Shown here one piece after another: positions 15,767-24,155 of a DNA stretch of 64,000 nucleotides. The notes under the pieces were generated by a model. The model was given only the letters and a program-made list of their open reading frames with translations, made no database searches and was not told where the DNA came from. Every line of letters starts with the position of its first letter. The stretch's first letter is position 1. The stretch lies in assembly GCF_000215085.1 (NCBI RefSeq), contig NC_015589.1, positions 1-64,000 of the forward strand. Reading direction: 5' to 3'. This DNA comes from Desulforamulus ruminis DSM 2154. GTDB lineage: Bacteria > Bacillota > Desulfotomaculia > Desulfotomaculales > Desulfotomaculaceae. The position numbers were made by a program, and so were the translations under genes.

Positions 15767-15901
15767 ATGGAATCCTTGTGGATATACAAAGGTATATACC
15801 ATCCTTTCTATACTAAACGATTGCCTCTTTTGGTATGGACGATTATCGTTTTAATTGCGATGGAATTGGTACTGTTTTTATCGGACAAATTGCTAGGATA
15901 A
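15767..15901 (+). CDS. 44-aa predicted single-pass membrane peptide
   Basis: A short frame starts at ATG 15767, six nt after AAAGGAG (15754-15760), and downstream of TATAAT (15730-15735), for which no good -35 is seen. The peptide begins MESLWIYKGIYHPFYTKR, followed by a hydrophobic helix of about 20 residues (19-38) and ends SDKLLG: a basic amphipathic head plus one membrane helix. It ends 25 nt before the HD-domain gene and may share its transcript. No family recognised. The strong ribosome site and clean gap make it a plausible real gene. Confidence 0.6.
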   Translation: MESLWIYKGIYHPFYTKRLPLLVWTIIVLIAMELVLFLSDKLLG

Positions 15902-15926
15902 GAGATTTGATAAACAGGTGGTAAAC

Positions 15927-17168
15927 ATGGATCAATTTTTAACTAACTATTATCGATTAATGAGTGCTCTGAGTTTGGCTATGGATTTTAGTTCCCATGG
16001 ACTGATGAAGCATCACATGAGAGTTACTTTAATTTCGTTACAATTAGGAAGGTTATTTGGTTTATCCCAGGGTCAGATGGACAAACTTTTTTCCGCAGCG
16101 ATGCTGCATGATGCAGGTTCCAGCACATGGGTCGAAAAAGACCAGATCATGCCTTTTCAATCGAAACAGACCTTTGAACATTGCCATAGGGGTTATCTAC
16201 TTTTTAAAGAGCACCCGTTGTTTCATTCCATCGCTGAAGTCATCTTATTTCATCACGACCGGTGGGATGGTGTGGGGAATGCTTCGGGCCTAAAAGAACG
16301 GAGTATTCCTATCGAAAGCCGGATTATTCATCTGGCGGACCGGGTTGAAGTAATGTTGAAGGAGGATGTCTATATCCTTCAGCAGTCCAAATTTATCTGT
16401 CAGATCATTAACCAACACGGTGGCAGGATGTTTGATCCTCGCTTAGTAGAGGCGTTTAACGATCTTTCCCATCGGGAGTGCTTTTGGTTGGATTTAAAAT
16501 CTGAATTTATTACCGAGATTTTGGCTCACCATTGTCCGGTGGCCCATAAAGAGCTGGGGCTGCCGGAAGTCACAGCCATTGCCGAGACCATGGCCAGCGT
16601 GATTGACTTTAAGAGTCCCTTTACTCACCGTCATTCCAGAGGGGTGGCCAATGTTTCCTTTTTACTGGCGCAATTGATTAAACTGCCGGATAATGAATGC
16701 AGCGCCATTAAAATTGCGGGATTGCTTCATGACTTAGGCAAATTAAGTATTCCCGATACCATACTCAATAAAAATGGACCCCTTACGCCCATAGAATTTG
16801 ATATTATTAAAAGGCACACTTACTATACCTTTCATATTTTAAAAATGGTGAATGGTTTTGAGAAGATCAACCATTATGCTTCCTGCCACCATGAAAATCT
16901 AAACGGAACCGGTTACCCTTTTAAATTGGACAGCTCGGACTTAAAGTTAGGGGCAAAAATCATTGCCGTGGCGGATATTTTTACGGCCTTAACGGAGGAT
17001 CGGCCCTACCGCTCCGCCCTTGAGAAAGAAGCGGTGGAACAAATTTTAAGGAAGCGAGTAAAAACAGGAGCCATAGACCCGGAACTGACGCATTTGTTGT
17101 TAGCCCATTATAGCGAGGCGGAACAGGCGGGGAAAGACTTGAGTGATAAGTTTTTCAAAAATCATTGA
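15927..17168 (+). CDS. tandem HD / HD-GYP domain phosphohydrolase
   Basis: A 413-aa protein with two HD modules. The first (about 25-190) has LHDAGSS near 60 and LFHHDRWDG, so it keeps metal-ligand motifs. The second (about 215-400) is HD-GYP-like, with HDLGK near 268-272, HHENLNGTGYP near 322-332 and VADIFTALTEDRPYR. HD-GYP proteins usually hydrolyse cyclic di-GMP; that activity here is inferred. The ATG at 15927 is chosen because AGGTGG (15916-15921) is its ribosome site and overlaps the alternative GTG at 15918. No signal peptide or receiver domain, so likely cytoplasmic. Confidence 0.85.
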   Translation: MDQFLTNYYRLMSALSLAMDFSSHGLMKHHMRVTLISLQLGRLFGLSQGQMDKLFSAAMLHDAGSSTWVEKDQIMPFQSKQTFEHCHRGYLLFKEHPLFHSIAEVILFHHDRWDGVGNASGLKERSIPIESRIIHLADRVEVMLKEDVYILQQSKFICQIINQHGGRMFDPRLVEAFNDLSHRECFWLDLKSEFITEILAHHCPVAHKELGLPEVTAIAETMASVIDFKSPFTHRHSRGVANVSFLLAQLIKLPDNECSAIKIAGLLHDLGKLSIPDTILNKNGPLTPIEFDIIKRHTYYTFHILKMVNGFEKINHYASCHHENLNGTGYPFKLDSSDLKLGAKIIAVADIFTALTEDRPYRSALEKEAVEQILRKRVKTGAIDPELTHLLLAHYSEAEQAGKDLSDKFFKNH

Positions 17169-17224
17169 GTAAATGTTTTTAGAGAATTCGGCATAACTGC
17201 CCCTGTATTTTTTAGGCGGTCAAG

Positions 17225-17261
17225 AGATGACTTCTGTATTCATCAGGAGTCATCTTTTTTA
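17225..17261 (+). terminator. terminator after HD-domain gene
   Basis: AGATGACT (17225-17232) pairs with AGTCATCT (17248-17255), followed by TTTTTT. The rest of the 17169-17505 gap is very A+T rich with no promoter I can defend. Confidence 0.75.
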
Positions 17262-17505
17262 ATGACCGTTGATAATGACTAGTATTGTAATATTTAAATG
17301 CTATGTCAGTTTTTATATAAAAATTTTAAAATGAACAAAAATATTTGCTTTTAATTACTTAAAATTTTTTTGTAATACTTATTAAAAAATTTTAAAAACA
17401 TAAAGGTTTTTTGTGAAATATGTCGAAATAGTCTTCTGTAAGACAAAACAAGTAAACATTGAAACTGTATTAGTACTCTTTGGATTTGAATGGGAGGTAA
17501 TTAAG

Positions 17506-18183
17506 ATGACTGACGATCATAATGATGTTCACCCCGTACTTCAAACACTCATTCCAATCGCCGAAGGGATAGTGAAAACATTTGGCAAACATTGTGAAGC
17601 TGCTGTACATGACCTTCGTAAACCTGAGAATTCATTAATCTATGTAGCTGGTGATATTACTCGCCGCCAAAAGGGTGCTCCCATTACCAATATTGTTATA
17701 GAAAATATCCGCAAATATGGCGATAATTGCCCTGATTTGATTGGGTATAAGAATATAACAAAAGATGGTAGGGTTTTAAAATCGTCCACGATCTTTAATA
17801 GGGACGACGAAGGTAAGATTATTGGTTGTTTGTGTATCAACTATGATATTAGTGAATTTATGGTTCACAAAGCGCATCTCGATGAATTTACAGCTATAGG
17901 GGAAATGTTTCAGTCCTGTTCCGATGGTGGGGAGATTTTTGCCACAGATATCAATGAAGTTTTGGAGGGTATGATTGATCAAGTTATACAAAATCTTGGC
18001 GTACCGGTGGCTATGATGCAAAAAGAAAATAAAATTCAAGTGGTAAGGGAACTGGATTTGAAGGGTGTCTTTACGATCAAAGGTGCGGTAGATAAGATTG
18101 CGGCTGTGCTAGGGGTTTCGCGCTACACGATCTACAACTACTTAGAGGAGGACCGGTCTAACCGGACTAACAATATCATTTAA
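17506..18183 (+). CDS. YheO/DauR-type PAS and HTH transcriptional regulator
   Basis: A 225-aa regulator. The YheO-like PAS region (about 10-125) has the family pattern VLIPIAEGIVKTFGKHCEAAV-like, AVHDLR and GCLCINYDIS; the C-terminus has a helix-turn-helix with AAVLGVSRYTIYNYLEE. Relatives such as DauR control D-amino-acid catabolism. The frame is open to 17413 but GGGAGGT (17492-17498) stands 7 nt before ATG 17506. It lies 22 nt upstream of ridA, and the ridA-thrC-symporter group is its likely target. The ligand is unknown. Confidence 0.85.
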   Translation: MTDDHNDVHPVLQTLIPIAEGIVKTFGKHCEAAVHDLRKPENSLIYVAGDITRRQKGAPITNIVIENIRKYGDNCPDLIGYKNITKDGRVLKSSTIFNRDDEGKIIGCLCINYDISEFMVHKAHLDEFTAIGEMFQSCSDGGEIFATDINEVLEGMIDQVIQNLGVPVAMMQKENKIQVVRELDLKGVFTIKGAVDKIAAVLGVSRYTIYNYLEEDRSNRTNNII

Positions 18184-18205
18184 TTTCAAAAAGGAGGGTT
18201 TATAA

Positions 18206-18589
18206 GTGAACAAAGTTATTATCAGTACCGATAAGGCTCCAGCAGCCGTTGGACCTTATTCACAAGCAGTAAAAGTAGGTAACTTGTTGTTTATCTCCGG
18301 TCAAATTCCTATTGACCCTGCTACCGGAAATATTGTGGAAGGGGGTGTACAAGACCAAACCAAGCAAAGTATTAAAAATATTCAGGCTATCTGCGAAGCT
18401 GCGGGTGCAAGTCTAAAGGATGTTGTAAAGACATCGGTATTTGTAAAAGACATGAACCAGTTTGCTAAGGTTAATGAAACCTACGGAGAATTTTTTAAAG
18501 AGGATGCTCCAGCCAGAGCCTGCGTAGAAGTAGTACGTTTACCGAAAGATGCACTGGTAGAAATTGAAGCCATTGTAGTTGTTGAATAA
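18206..18589 (+). CDS. ridA: RidA family enamine/imine deaminase
   Basis: A 127-aa YjgF/RidA protein. RidA removes reactive 2-aminoacrylate and related enamines made by PLP enzymes such as serine/threonine dehydratases. The family signature is seen in [20 protein letters not shown] and at the C-terminus in [20 protein letters not shown], which carries the conserved arginine of the active cleft. GTG start at 18206 after AAAGGAGGG. It is followed after 24 nt by a PLP-dependent threonine synthase, a sensible partner. Confidence 0.93.
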   Translation: MNKVIISTDKAPAAVGPYSQAVKVGNLLFISGQIPIDPATGNIVEGGVQDQTKQSIKNIQAICEAAGASLKDVVKTSVFVKDMNQFAKVNETYGEFFKEDAPARACVEVVRLPKDALVEIEAIVVVE

Positions 18590-18613
18590 TTTATGATAAA
18601 GGAGGATTTAACC

Positions 18614-19822
18614 ATGAGTTATGTAACCCATCTAGAATGCTCAAAATGTAATAAACAGTACAACAGTGAAGAAGTTCATCAACTGTGTGAGTGTGGTGCT
18701 CCTTTGATTGTTAAATACGACTTGGCTCGTATTAAAGAGAACTTTCGCAAGGAAGATTTAAAAGATCGCGAACCTAGTTTGTGGCGTTACTGGGAGTTGC
18801 TGCCCTTGAAGGATAAAAAGAATCTGGTTTCTCTTGGTGAAGGCATGACCCCTATAATTAAGATGGAAGTGGCAGGTCCTGAAATCGGGTTAAATAATCT
18901 TTATCTGAAGGACGAAGGGATTATTCCTTCGGGTACTTTTAAATCCCGTGGCGCTACTGTGGGTGTTTCCAGAGCAAAGGAACTTGGTATCAAGACCTTG
19001 GCTATGCCCACCAACGGTAATGCCGGTGCTTCTTGGTCCACCTATGGTGCAAGAGCGGGTATTAAATCAGTTATAGTAATGCCCCAGGATGCGCCGGAAA
19101 TCACCCGTAACGAATGTGCAATTACCGGTGCGGACCTTTATCTAGTGGATGGATTAATTAGTGATGCTGGTAAAATTGTTGCTAGAGCAGTACAAAAATA
19201 TGGATGGTTCGACGTTTCTACCCTGAAAGAGCCTTATCGTATTGAAGGTAAAAAGACAATGGGTCTTGAAATTGCCGAGCAGTTTAACTGGGAAGTTCCC
19301 GATGTTATTCTCTATCCCACTGGTGGTGGCGTAGGTATCATTGGTATTTACAAAGCGCTGAGAGAATTACAGACAATAGGTTGGATTGGTGAGAAAATGC
19401 CGCGTCTGGTGGCTGTACAAGCCGAAGGTTGCGCTCCCATTGTTAAAGCTTGGGAAGAAAAGAAAACGGAATCCGAATTCTGGAACAACGCATCCACCTG
19501 TGCTTTTGGTATCACTGTTCCAAAAGCCCTGGGTGACTTCCTTGTGCTGGATGCAATTTACAAGACTAATGGCTGCGCGGTTGCTATTGCAGATAATGAT
19601 TTATTGGAAGCTCAGGCTGTGTTGGCTGCCAAAGAAGGTACCTTTGTTTGTCCCGAAGGCGCATCTCTGTATAGTGCAGCTAGAAAACTGAGAGAACAAG
19701 GCTGGATTAAAGAAAACGAAAAAGTGGTGCTATTGAATACCGGAACCGGTCTGAAATATCCTGAAACTGTAAATGTAAAAGTACCTCTTCTTCAGCCCAA
19801 TGATAATATCCCTGAGGCTTAA
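18614..19822 (+). CDS. thrC: threonine synthase (PLP-dependent)
   Basis: A 402-aa fold-type II PLP enzyme. An N-terminal zinc-ribbon-like segment (CSKC at 9-12, CECG at 25-28) is typical of archaeal/clostridial threonine synthases. The PLP lysine is Lys110 in SGTFKSRGAT; the phosphate-binding glycine loop is TGGGVGIIG. The reaction would be O-phosphohomoserine to threonine. The neighbours (YheO-type regulator, RidA, symporter) hint at use of an amino acid rather than synthesis, so a related beta-elimination or racemase role is possible. AAAGGAGG (18598-18605) sets the ATG at 18614. Confidence 0.8.
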   Translation: MSYVTHLECSKCNKQYNSEEVHQLCECGAPLIVKYDLARIKENFRKEDLKDREPSLWRYWELLPLKDKKNLVSLGEGMTPIIKMEVAGPEIGLNNLYLKDEGIIPSGTFKSRGATVGVSRAKELGIKTLAMPTNGNAGASWSTYGARAGIKSVIVMPQDAPEITRNECAITGADLYLVDGLISDAGKIVARAVQKYGWFDVSTLKEPYRIEGKKTMGLEIAEQFNWEVPDVILYPTGGGVGIIGIYKALRELQTIGWIGEKMPRLVAVQAEGCAPIVKAWEEKKTESEFWNNASTCAFGITVPKALGDFLVLDAIYKTNGCAVAIADNDLLEAQAVLAAKEGTFVCPEGASLYSAARKLREQGWIKENEKVVLLNTGTGLKYPETVNVKVPLLQPNDNIPEA

Positions 19823-19838
19823 AACAAATATAAAAAGG

Positions 19839-19864
19839 GCCCGGCAAGTGCAAACTTGTCGGGC
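19839..19864 (+). terminator. hairpin between thrC and symporter
   Basis: GCCCGGCAAGT (19839-19849) pairs with ACTTGTCGGGC (19854-19864), one G-T pair. It lacks a clear T run, so it may be a weak terminator, a processing site or an attenuator between the genes. Confidence 0.5.
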
Positions 19865-19988
19865 AACTAAAAATATATTACCAAGCTATATTGTACATTA
19901 AACGGTTACATTTATGCAATTAGTACTTGATTCAACTAAATTAGTGAAATTTTTTATTAGGTGTAAACTGAAATTAGGGGGGAGAGCA

Positions 19989-21223
19989 ATGAGCGAAAAG
20001 AAGAAAATGAGCCTTGGGATGAAGGTAATGATTGGCTTAGTTCTCGGTATAATATTGGTATGGCAAGCGAATCGCTCAGCCTACAATTAGAGGTGCTTGG
20101 TAAAGCCTTTATCCGGATGATTCAAATGGTTATTGTTCCCTTGGTATTCCCACTGATTGTACTTGGTATAGCTGGTATGCACGATACAAAAAAGTTAGGT
20201 CGTGTAGCTGTTAAAACATTGGTGTACTTCGAAGTTATTACTACCGTCATTATTGTGATTGGCGTGATTATTGGTAAGATAACTCATGTAGGTGCCGGTT
20301 TTGGTGCTGTGGCTACTGATCCCTCTTATTTGGATAATCTTCAAAAGGGTATAGACATGCATAACTTCCTGTTAGACATTATTCCTAGTAACGCTATAAT
20401 GTCTATGGCTGAAGGTAAGTTGTTGCCTGTAATTTTCTTTGGTATTTTCGTGGGCCTTGCTTTGGTTGCTATTGGTGAAAAAGGTAAGCCGGTTATTGAA
20501 TTATTTGAGGCCTGGACCCAGGCTATGTTTAAGGTAATTGAATATGCTGTTTCCTTTGCTCCCATCGGTGTATTTGGTTTTATTGCTTTCAGTGTGGCAA
20601 AGTATGGCGTTTCCAGCCTGCTTTCTTTGGGTCAGTTCGTGGCGGTAGCTTATATCGCATTTCTTGTAGTTGCTCTAGTGCTATTGCCGCTGGTTGCATT
20701 TATCTTTAAAGTACCTTATATCTCCCTACTGCGTAACATCTGGGATTTGATTCTGTTGTCCTTTACCACACGTAGTTCCGAAGTTGCCCTGCCCCTGCTG
20801 ATTAACCGCTTGGAAAAGTTCGGTTGCAATCGATCAATCACATCTTTCGTATTACCTACCGGTTACTCTTTTAATCTAGACGGTGCTAGTATCTATGCAA
20901 GCTTAGCTGTACTCTTTATTTCAAACGCTTATAACGTACCCTTGTCTTTAGGTCAGTTGGCCACTATTATTATCATGCTGATGGTTATGACCAAAGGTTT
21001 GGCGGGTGTTCCCTCTGCGGTACTGGTTGTTCTGTTGGCTACGGCTACTGAAATGGGCCTACCCGCAGAAGGTGTTGCTCTGCTGATGGCAGTAGATTTC
21101 TTTGTAGATATGGGACGCACCGCTATGAACGTAGTTGGTAACTCTTTGGCAACCGTTGTGGTAGCTAACTGGGAAGGCGAATTTAAACCTAACTCCGTAG
21201 CCACAGAAAAAGTGTCTGCATAA
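19989..21223 (+). pseudogene. dicarboxylate/amino acid:cation symporter (SDF family), frameshifted
   Basis: The ribosome site AGGGGGGAG precedes ATG 19989, whose frame reads MSEKKKMSLGMKVMIGLVLG, then stops at 20090. The remainder of a glutamate/dicarboxylate symporter (DctA/GltT type) is open from 20060 in another frame for 387 aa. Adding one G in the GG at 20057-20058 joins the frames as GIILGMASES, matching the usual GxxxG first helix. The C-terminal transport core is intact: PTGYSFNLDGASIYA, MVMTKGLAGVPSA and DMGRTAMNVVGNS. Either a real one-base deletion or a sequencing error. Substrate unknown; the operon suggests an amino acid. Confidence 0.8.
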
Positions 21224-21231
21224 TAATTATT

Positions 21232-21265
21232 TGTAAAGGCTCTGCTAAAAAGTAGAGCCTTTACA
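21232..21265 (+). terminator. hairpin after symporter gene
   Basis: TGTAAAGGCTCT pairs with AGAGCCTTTACA. No strong T tract follows, so efficiency is uncertain. Confidence 0.55.
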
Positions 21266-21330
21266 ATGGATTTTAGAATAAAGCAAGGTATATTAAATAT
21301 GGCCTTATACTATTGTCTTTAACTAAAAAC

Positions 21331-21359
21331 TTGTCAGATGAGAAACAATAACATAAAAT
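21331..21359 (+). promoter_or_regulatory. pdxST promoter
   Basis: TTGTCA (21331-21336), 17 nt, TAAAAT (21354-21359), 39 nt before the pdxS start. Confidence 0.65.
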
Positions 21360-21398
21360 AAATAATCATGGTTCAATAATAGTAGTGGAGGGATTACT

Positions 21399-22283
21399 TT
21401 GACGGATAAAGGAACATGGACCGTTAAAAAAGGCCTGGCAGAGATGCTTAAAGGCGGCGTTATAATGGATGTTACCACTCCGGAACAGGCTAAAATTGCT
21501 GAAGAGGCCGGAGCCTGTGCCGTTATGGCATTGGAGAGGGTTCCCGCAGATATCCGGGCTGCCGGCGGTGTGGCTAGAATGGCGGATCCTAACATTATTT
21601 TACGCATAATGGAAGCGGTAAGCATCCCGGTTATGGCCAAGGCCCGGATTGGCCATTTTGTTGAAGCCCAGATATTGGAAGCGCTGGGTGCGGACTATAT
21701 TGATGAAAGTGAAGTTCTGACGCCGGCGGATGAGGTATTCCACATTGATAAGCATCAATTTAAAGTACCCTTTGTTTGCGGCTGCCGTAACTTGGGGGAA
21801 GCACTGCGCAGAATTGGCGAAGGAGCGGCCATGATCCGTACCAAAGGAGAACCGGGCACGGGCAATGTAGTGGAGGCTGTGCGCCATATGCGTCAGGTTA
21901 TGAGTGAAATCCGTATGGTTCAACATATGCCTAAGGATGAATTAATGACGGCGGCCAAAGAAATGGCTGCACCCTATGAATTGGTATTGCAGGTTCACGA
22001 GCTGGGACGCCTGCCGGTGGTGAATTTTGCTGCCGGGGGAATTGCCACTCCCGCGGATGCCGCTTTAATGATGCAGTTGGGTTGTGACGGTATTTTCGTT
22101 GGCTCCGGTATTTTCAAATCCAAAGATCCGGCTGCCAGGGCCAAAGCCATCGTGGCTGCCACCACCCATTATAACGATCCCAAGATTTTGGCGGAAATAT
22201 CCAAAGACCTGGATGAAGCCATGCCGGGAATTGAAATTGCTACCATCGCCGCTGAACAGCGCATGCAGGATAGAGGATGGTAA
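21399..22283 (+). CDS. pdxS: pyridoxal 5'-phosphate synthase subunit PdxS
   Basis: PdxS condenses ribose 5-phosphate, glyceraldehyde 3-phosphate and ammonia to PLP. The 294-aa TIM-barrel sequence shows [20 protein letters not shown], the catalytic Lys81 in MAKARIGH, and the phosphate/second-lysine region [10 protein letters not shown] near 148-157. TTG start at 21399 after TGGAGGGA. pdxT follows 5 nt downstream, giving the synthase-glutaminase pair. Confidence 0.97.
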   Translation: MTDKGTWTVKKGLAEMLKGGVIMDVTTPEQAKIAEEAGACAVMALERVPADIRAAGGVARMADPNIILRIMEAVSIPVMAKARIGHFVEAQILEALGADYIDESEVLTPADEVFHIDKHQFKVPFVCGCRNLGEALRRIGEGAAMIRTKGEPGTGNVVEAVRHMRQVMSEIRMVQHMPKDELMTAAKEMAAPYELVLQVHELGRLPVVNFAAGGIATPADAALMMQLGCDGIFVGSGIFKSKDPAARAKAIVAATTHYNDPKILAEISKDLDEAMPGIEIATIAAEQRMQDRGW

Positions 22284-22288
22284 GATAA

Positions 22289-22861
22289 ATGCGGATAGGA
22301 GTATTGGCGCTCCAGGGTGCCTTTATTGAGCATCAGAAGTCCTTAGCGGCTTGTGGTGTAGAAAGTATGCAAATTCGTAAACCGGAGCAACTGGAGGCCA
22401 TACAGGGCTTAATTATTCCGGGTGGCGAAAGCACCACCATGGGTAAATTGATGCATCAGTTTGACCTGTTTGAACCCATTGTTGAACTGGGGCAACAGGG
22501 AACCCCCATTTTTGGCACCTGTGCAGGAATGATTATGCTGGCCAGGGAGATCTATGGTTCGGAGCAACCCCGGCTAGGCTTAATGGATATTGAAGTGGAA
22601 AGAAATGCCTTTGGACGGCAGGTAGAAAGCTTTGAAGCGGACCTGGAAGTGCCGGCTTTAGGAGAAGACCCCTTCAAGGCAGTTTTTATCCGTGCGCCCT
22701 ATATTCATCGTGTGGGAGACCCAGTTGAAATTTTGGCCCAATACGGAGAGAAAATTGTGCTGGCCCGCCAGGGACATTATCTGGCTGCGGCCTTTCACCC
22801 GGAGCTCACCGAGGATCTGCGGCTGCACCGGTATTTCTTAAATATGATCGGGTCATATTAA
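22289..22861 (+). CDS. pdxT: pyridoxal 5'-phosphate synthase glutaminase subunit PdxT
   Basis: PdxT hydrolyses glutamine and channels ammonia to PdxS. The 190-aa protein has the IPGGESTTMG oxyanion segment (43-52), the nucleophile Cys78 in FGTCAGM, and the catalytic His/Glu pair in AAFHPELT near 168-175. It lies directly after pdxS in one operon and is closed by a terminator. Confidence 0.97.
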   Translation: MRIGVLALQGAFIEHQKSLAACGVESMQIRKPEQLEAIQGLIIPGGESTTMGKLMHQFDLFEPIVELGQQGTPIFGTCAGMIMLAREIYGSEQPRLGLMDIEVERNAFGRQVESFEADLEVPALGEDPFKAVFIRAPYIHRVGDPVEILAQYGEKIVLARQGHYLAAAFHPELTEDLRLHRYFLNMIGSY

Positions 22862-22884
22862 AAGAGGCGAAAGCCTCTTTTAAT
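22860..22884 (+). terminator. terminator after pdxT
   Basis: AAAGAGGC and GCCTCTTT are closed by a GAAA tetraloop and followed by TTAAT. Confidence 0.8.
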
Positions 22885-22917
22885 ATTGTAAAGAATCTCA
22901 ACTCAGGATCCCGGGAG

Positions 22918-23304
22918 GTGGCAAAAATAAACCATCCAATTTTTTGTCATATTGAAATTCCCATTCATAATCTGGAAAAGGCCAGAGATTTTTATGAAAA
23001 ATTATTCCAATGGGATATTCACATTTTATCCGGAAACCATTACGCCTTGTTCCCAGGAGGGGGATTTCGCCGGGTGGAGGAGAACAAGATCGGAAAAATA
23101 ACACCCTTTGTCCAGGTGCCAAACCTGGAAGCCAGTTTAAAAAGGATACAAGCCCTGGGGGGTAAAATATTAATTGCTCGGGAAACGGCGGGAACCCATG
23201 GAATATGTGCTTTTTTTGAAGATATAGACGGGAATATCCTGGGACTATATGAACCTTGGCAAGCGAAAAACAATGCTACAGGTAAAAAGGAAAAAAATGG
23301 ATAA
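22918..23304 (+). CDS. VOC family (glyoxalase-like) protein
   Basis: A 128-aa single-module vicinal-oxygen-chelate protein: FCHIEIPIHNLEKARDFYEKLFQW opens the first beta-alpha-beta-beta-beta unit in family style, and FFEDIDGNILGLYEP closes the second with the metal-type glutamate. The substrate cannot be read from sequence. The start is uncertain: GTG 22918 overlaps the best ribosome site (GGGAGGTG), with only a weak AGGA further upstream. A hairpin terminator (23347-23377) follows. Confidence 0.75.
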   Translation: MAKINHPIFCHIEIPIHNLEKARDFYEKLFQWDIHILSGNHYALFPGGGFRRVEENKIGKITPFVQVPNLEASLKRIQALGGKILIARETAGTHGICAFFEDIDGNILGLYEPWQAKNNATGKKEKNG

Positions 23305-23346
23305 TCATAAGGGTCTTATTTTAATAAATTGCCCCGAAGTGTTTAA

Positions 23347-23377
23347 AAATCCCATTATTTGCTAAATAATGGGATTT
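23347..23377 (+). terminator. terminator after VOC gene
   Basis: AAATCCCATTATTT (23347-23360) pairs with AAATAATGGGATTT (23364-23377). The loop is short and there is only a brief T run; possibly bidirectional. Confidence 0.6.
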
Positions 23378-23437
23378 GCCTAATTATGGTAAACTATTTA
23401 TGAATGCTAACTTGGCGGCGTTCAGGAGGTGACTGTA

Positions 23438-23731
23438 ATGAAGTTTTTCCTGAACAAACCCGGTAAGTGGGTGATCACGGTAGCGGTACTGTTATCCTTT
23501 CTTTTTGGCACCCTGGTAGAGAATAGACTGCAGGTGATGCAAAACCTGCAAAATGCAGTGGTGGAAAACGTGAATGGAGTAATGGTACCCGAAGGTAAAA
23601 AATTAAAGGAAAGGTTTGATCGTTACTACAAAGAAGCAGAGAAGACCTATGAAGCCCTGAAAATCGGTACGGCCCTCAGCCTGGCCATTATGTTAAGTTC
23701 CCTGCCCAGAACCAATAGCCGGGGACCGTAA
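23438..23731 (+). CDS. small membrane-anchored protein, function unknown
   Basis: A 97-aa protein starting MKFFLNKPGKWVITVAVLLS: a membrane helix at about 11-29, a charged, probably coiled segment (about 50-75, KKLKERFDRYYKEAEKTYEA) and a second, weaker hydrophobic stretch (about 79-90). AGGAGGTG (23424-23431) puts the start at ATG 23438 rather than GTG 23429. No family recognised. It stands alone upstream of the serine T-box. Confidence 0.65.
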   Translation: MKFFLNKPGKWVITVAVLLSFLFGTLVENRLQVMQNLQNAVVENVNGVMVPEGKKLKERFDRYYKEAEKTYEALKIGTALSLAIMLSSLPRTNSRGP

Positions 23732-23775
23732 GGCCTGATCCTCCCGCAAATTAAAAATTTTTAACAAATCCTTGG

Positions 23776-23804
23776 TTGACAAACAAATGTCTCCTGTGTA
23801 AAAT
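23776..23804 (+). promoter_or_regulatory. promoter of the serine T-box operon
   Basis: Consensus TTGACA (23776-23781), 17 nt, TAAAAT (23799-23804). Confidence 0.8.
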
Positions 23805-23810
23805 CAGATA

Positions 23811-24115
23811 CATCAGTAAAAAAGCAAAAACAAACCCATTGATGGGGAAAAGTAATTTGGTCCTTTCCTTTCAGAGAGCCGGTGGGTGGTGCGAACCGGC
23901 AGGAAATCCGAGTGAATTCCTCCCCGGAGGGGATTCGCCGAGACGCAGCGAAAGATAAAGAAGAGCTGTGGAGTAGGCGGGTACGGGATGATACCCGTTA
24001 TAACATTGAGTGGGCCGGAAGGATTTATTCCGGTCAACAAGGGTGGCAACGCGGGAGTATTACCTCTCGTCCCTAATGGACTGATCATCCGTTAGGGGCG
24101 GGAGGTTTTATATTT
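23811..24115 (+). promoter_or_regulatory. T-box riboswitch, probably serine-specific
   Basis: The leader has the AGAGAG motif after 23870, a stem-I hairpin (GCCGGT...ACCGGC), and the conserved T-box AAGGGTGGCAACGCGGG near 24039-24055. A terminator stem follows: ACCTCTCGTCCCTAA (24062-24076) with TTAGGGGCGGGAGGT (24092-24106) and a T tract. The specifier region reads GTGAATTCCTCC; TCC (Ser) or TTC (Phe) are possible. The TGGC bulge would pair with a tRNA ending GCCA; the tRNA-Ser genes in this window have discriminator G, so serine is favoured. It would relieve termination when uncharged tRNA-Ser accumulates. Confidence 0.85.
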
Positions 24116-24155
24116 TCCACCCCGGCGGGTAATAACAATTTTTCTGGAGGAATGA

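Noticed and set aside
19839-19864. Riboswitch between thrC and the symporter
   Set aside because: Only one simple hairpin is seen; no conserved riboswitch core.
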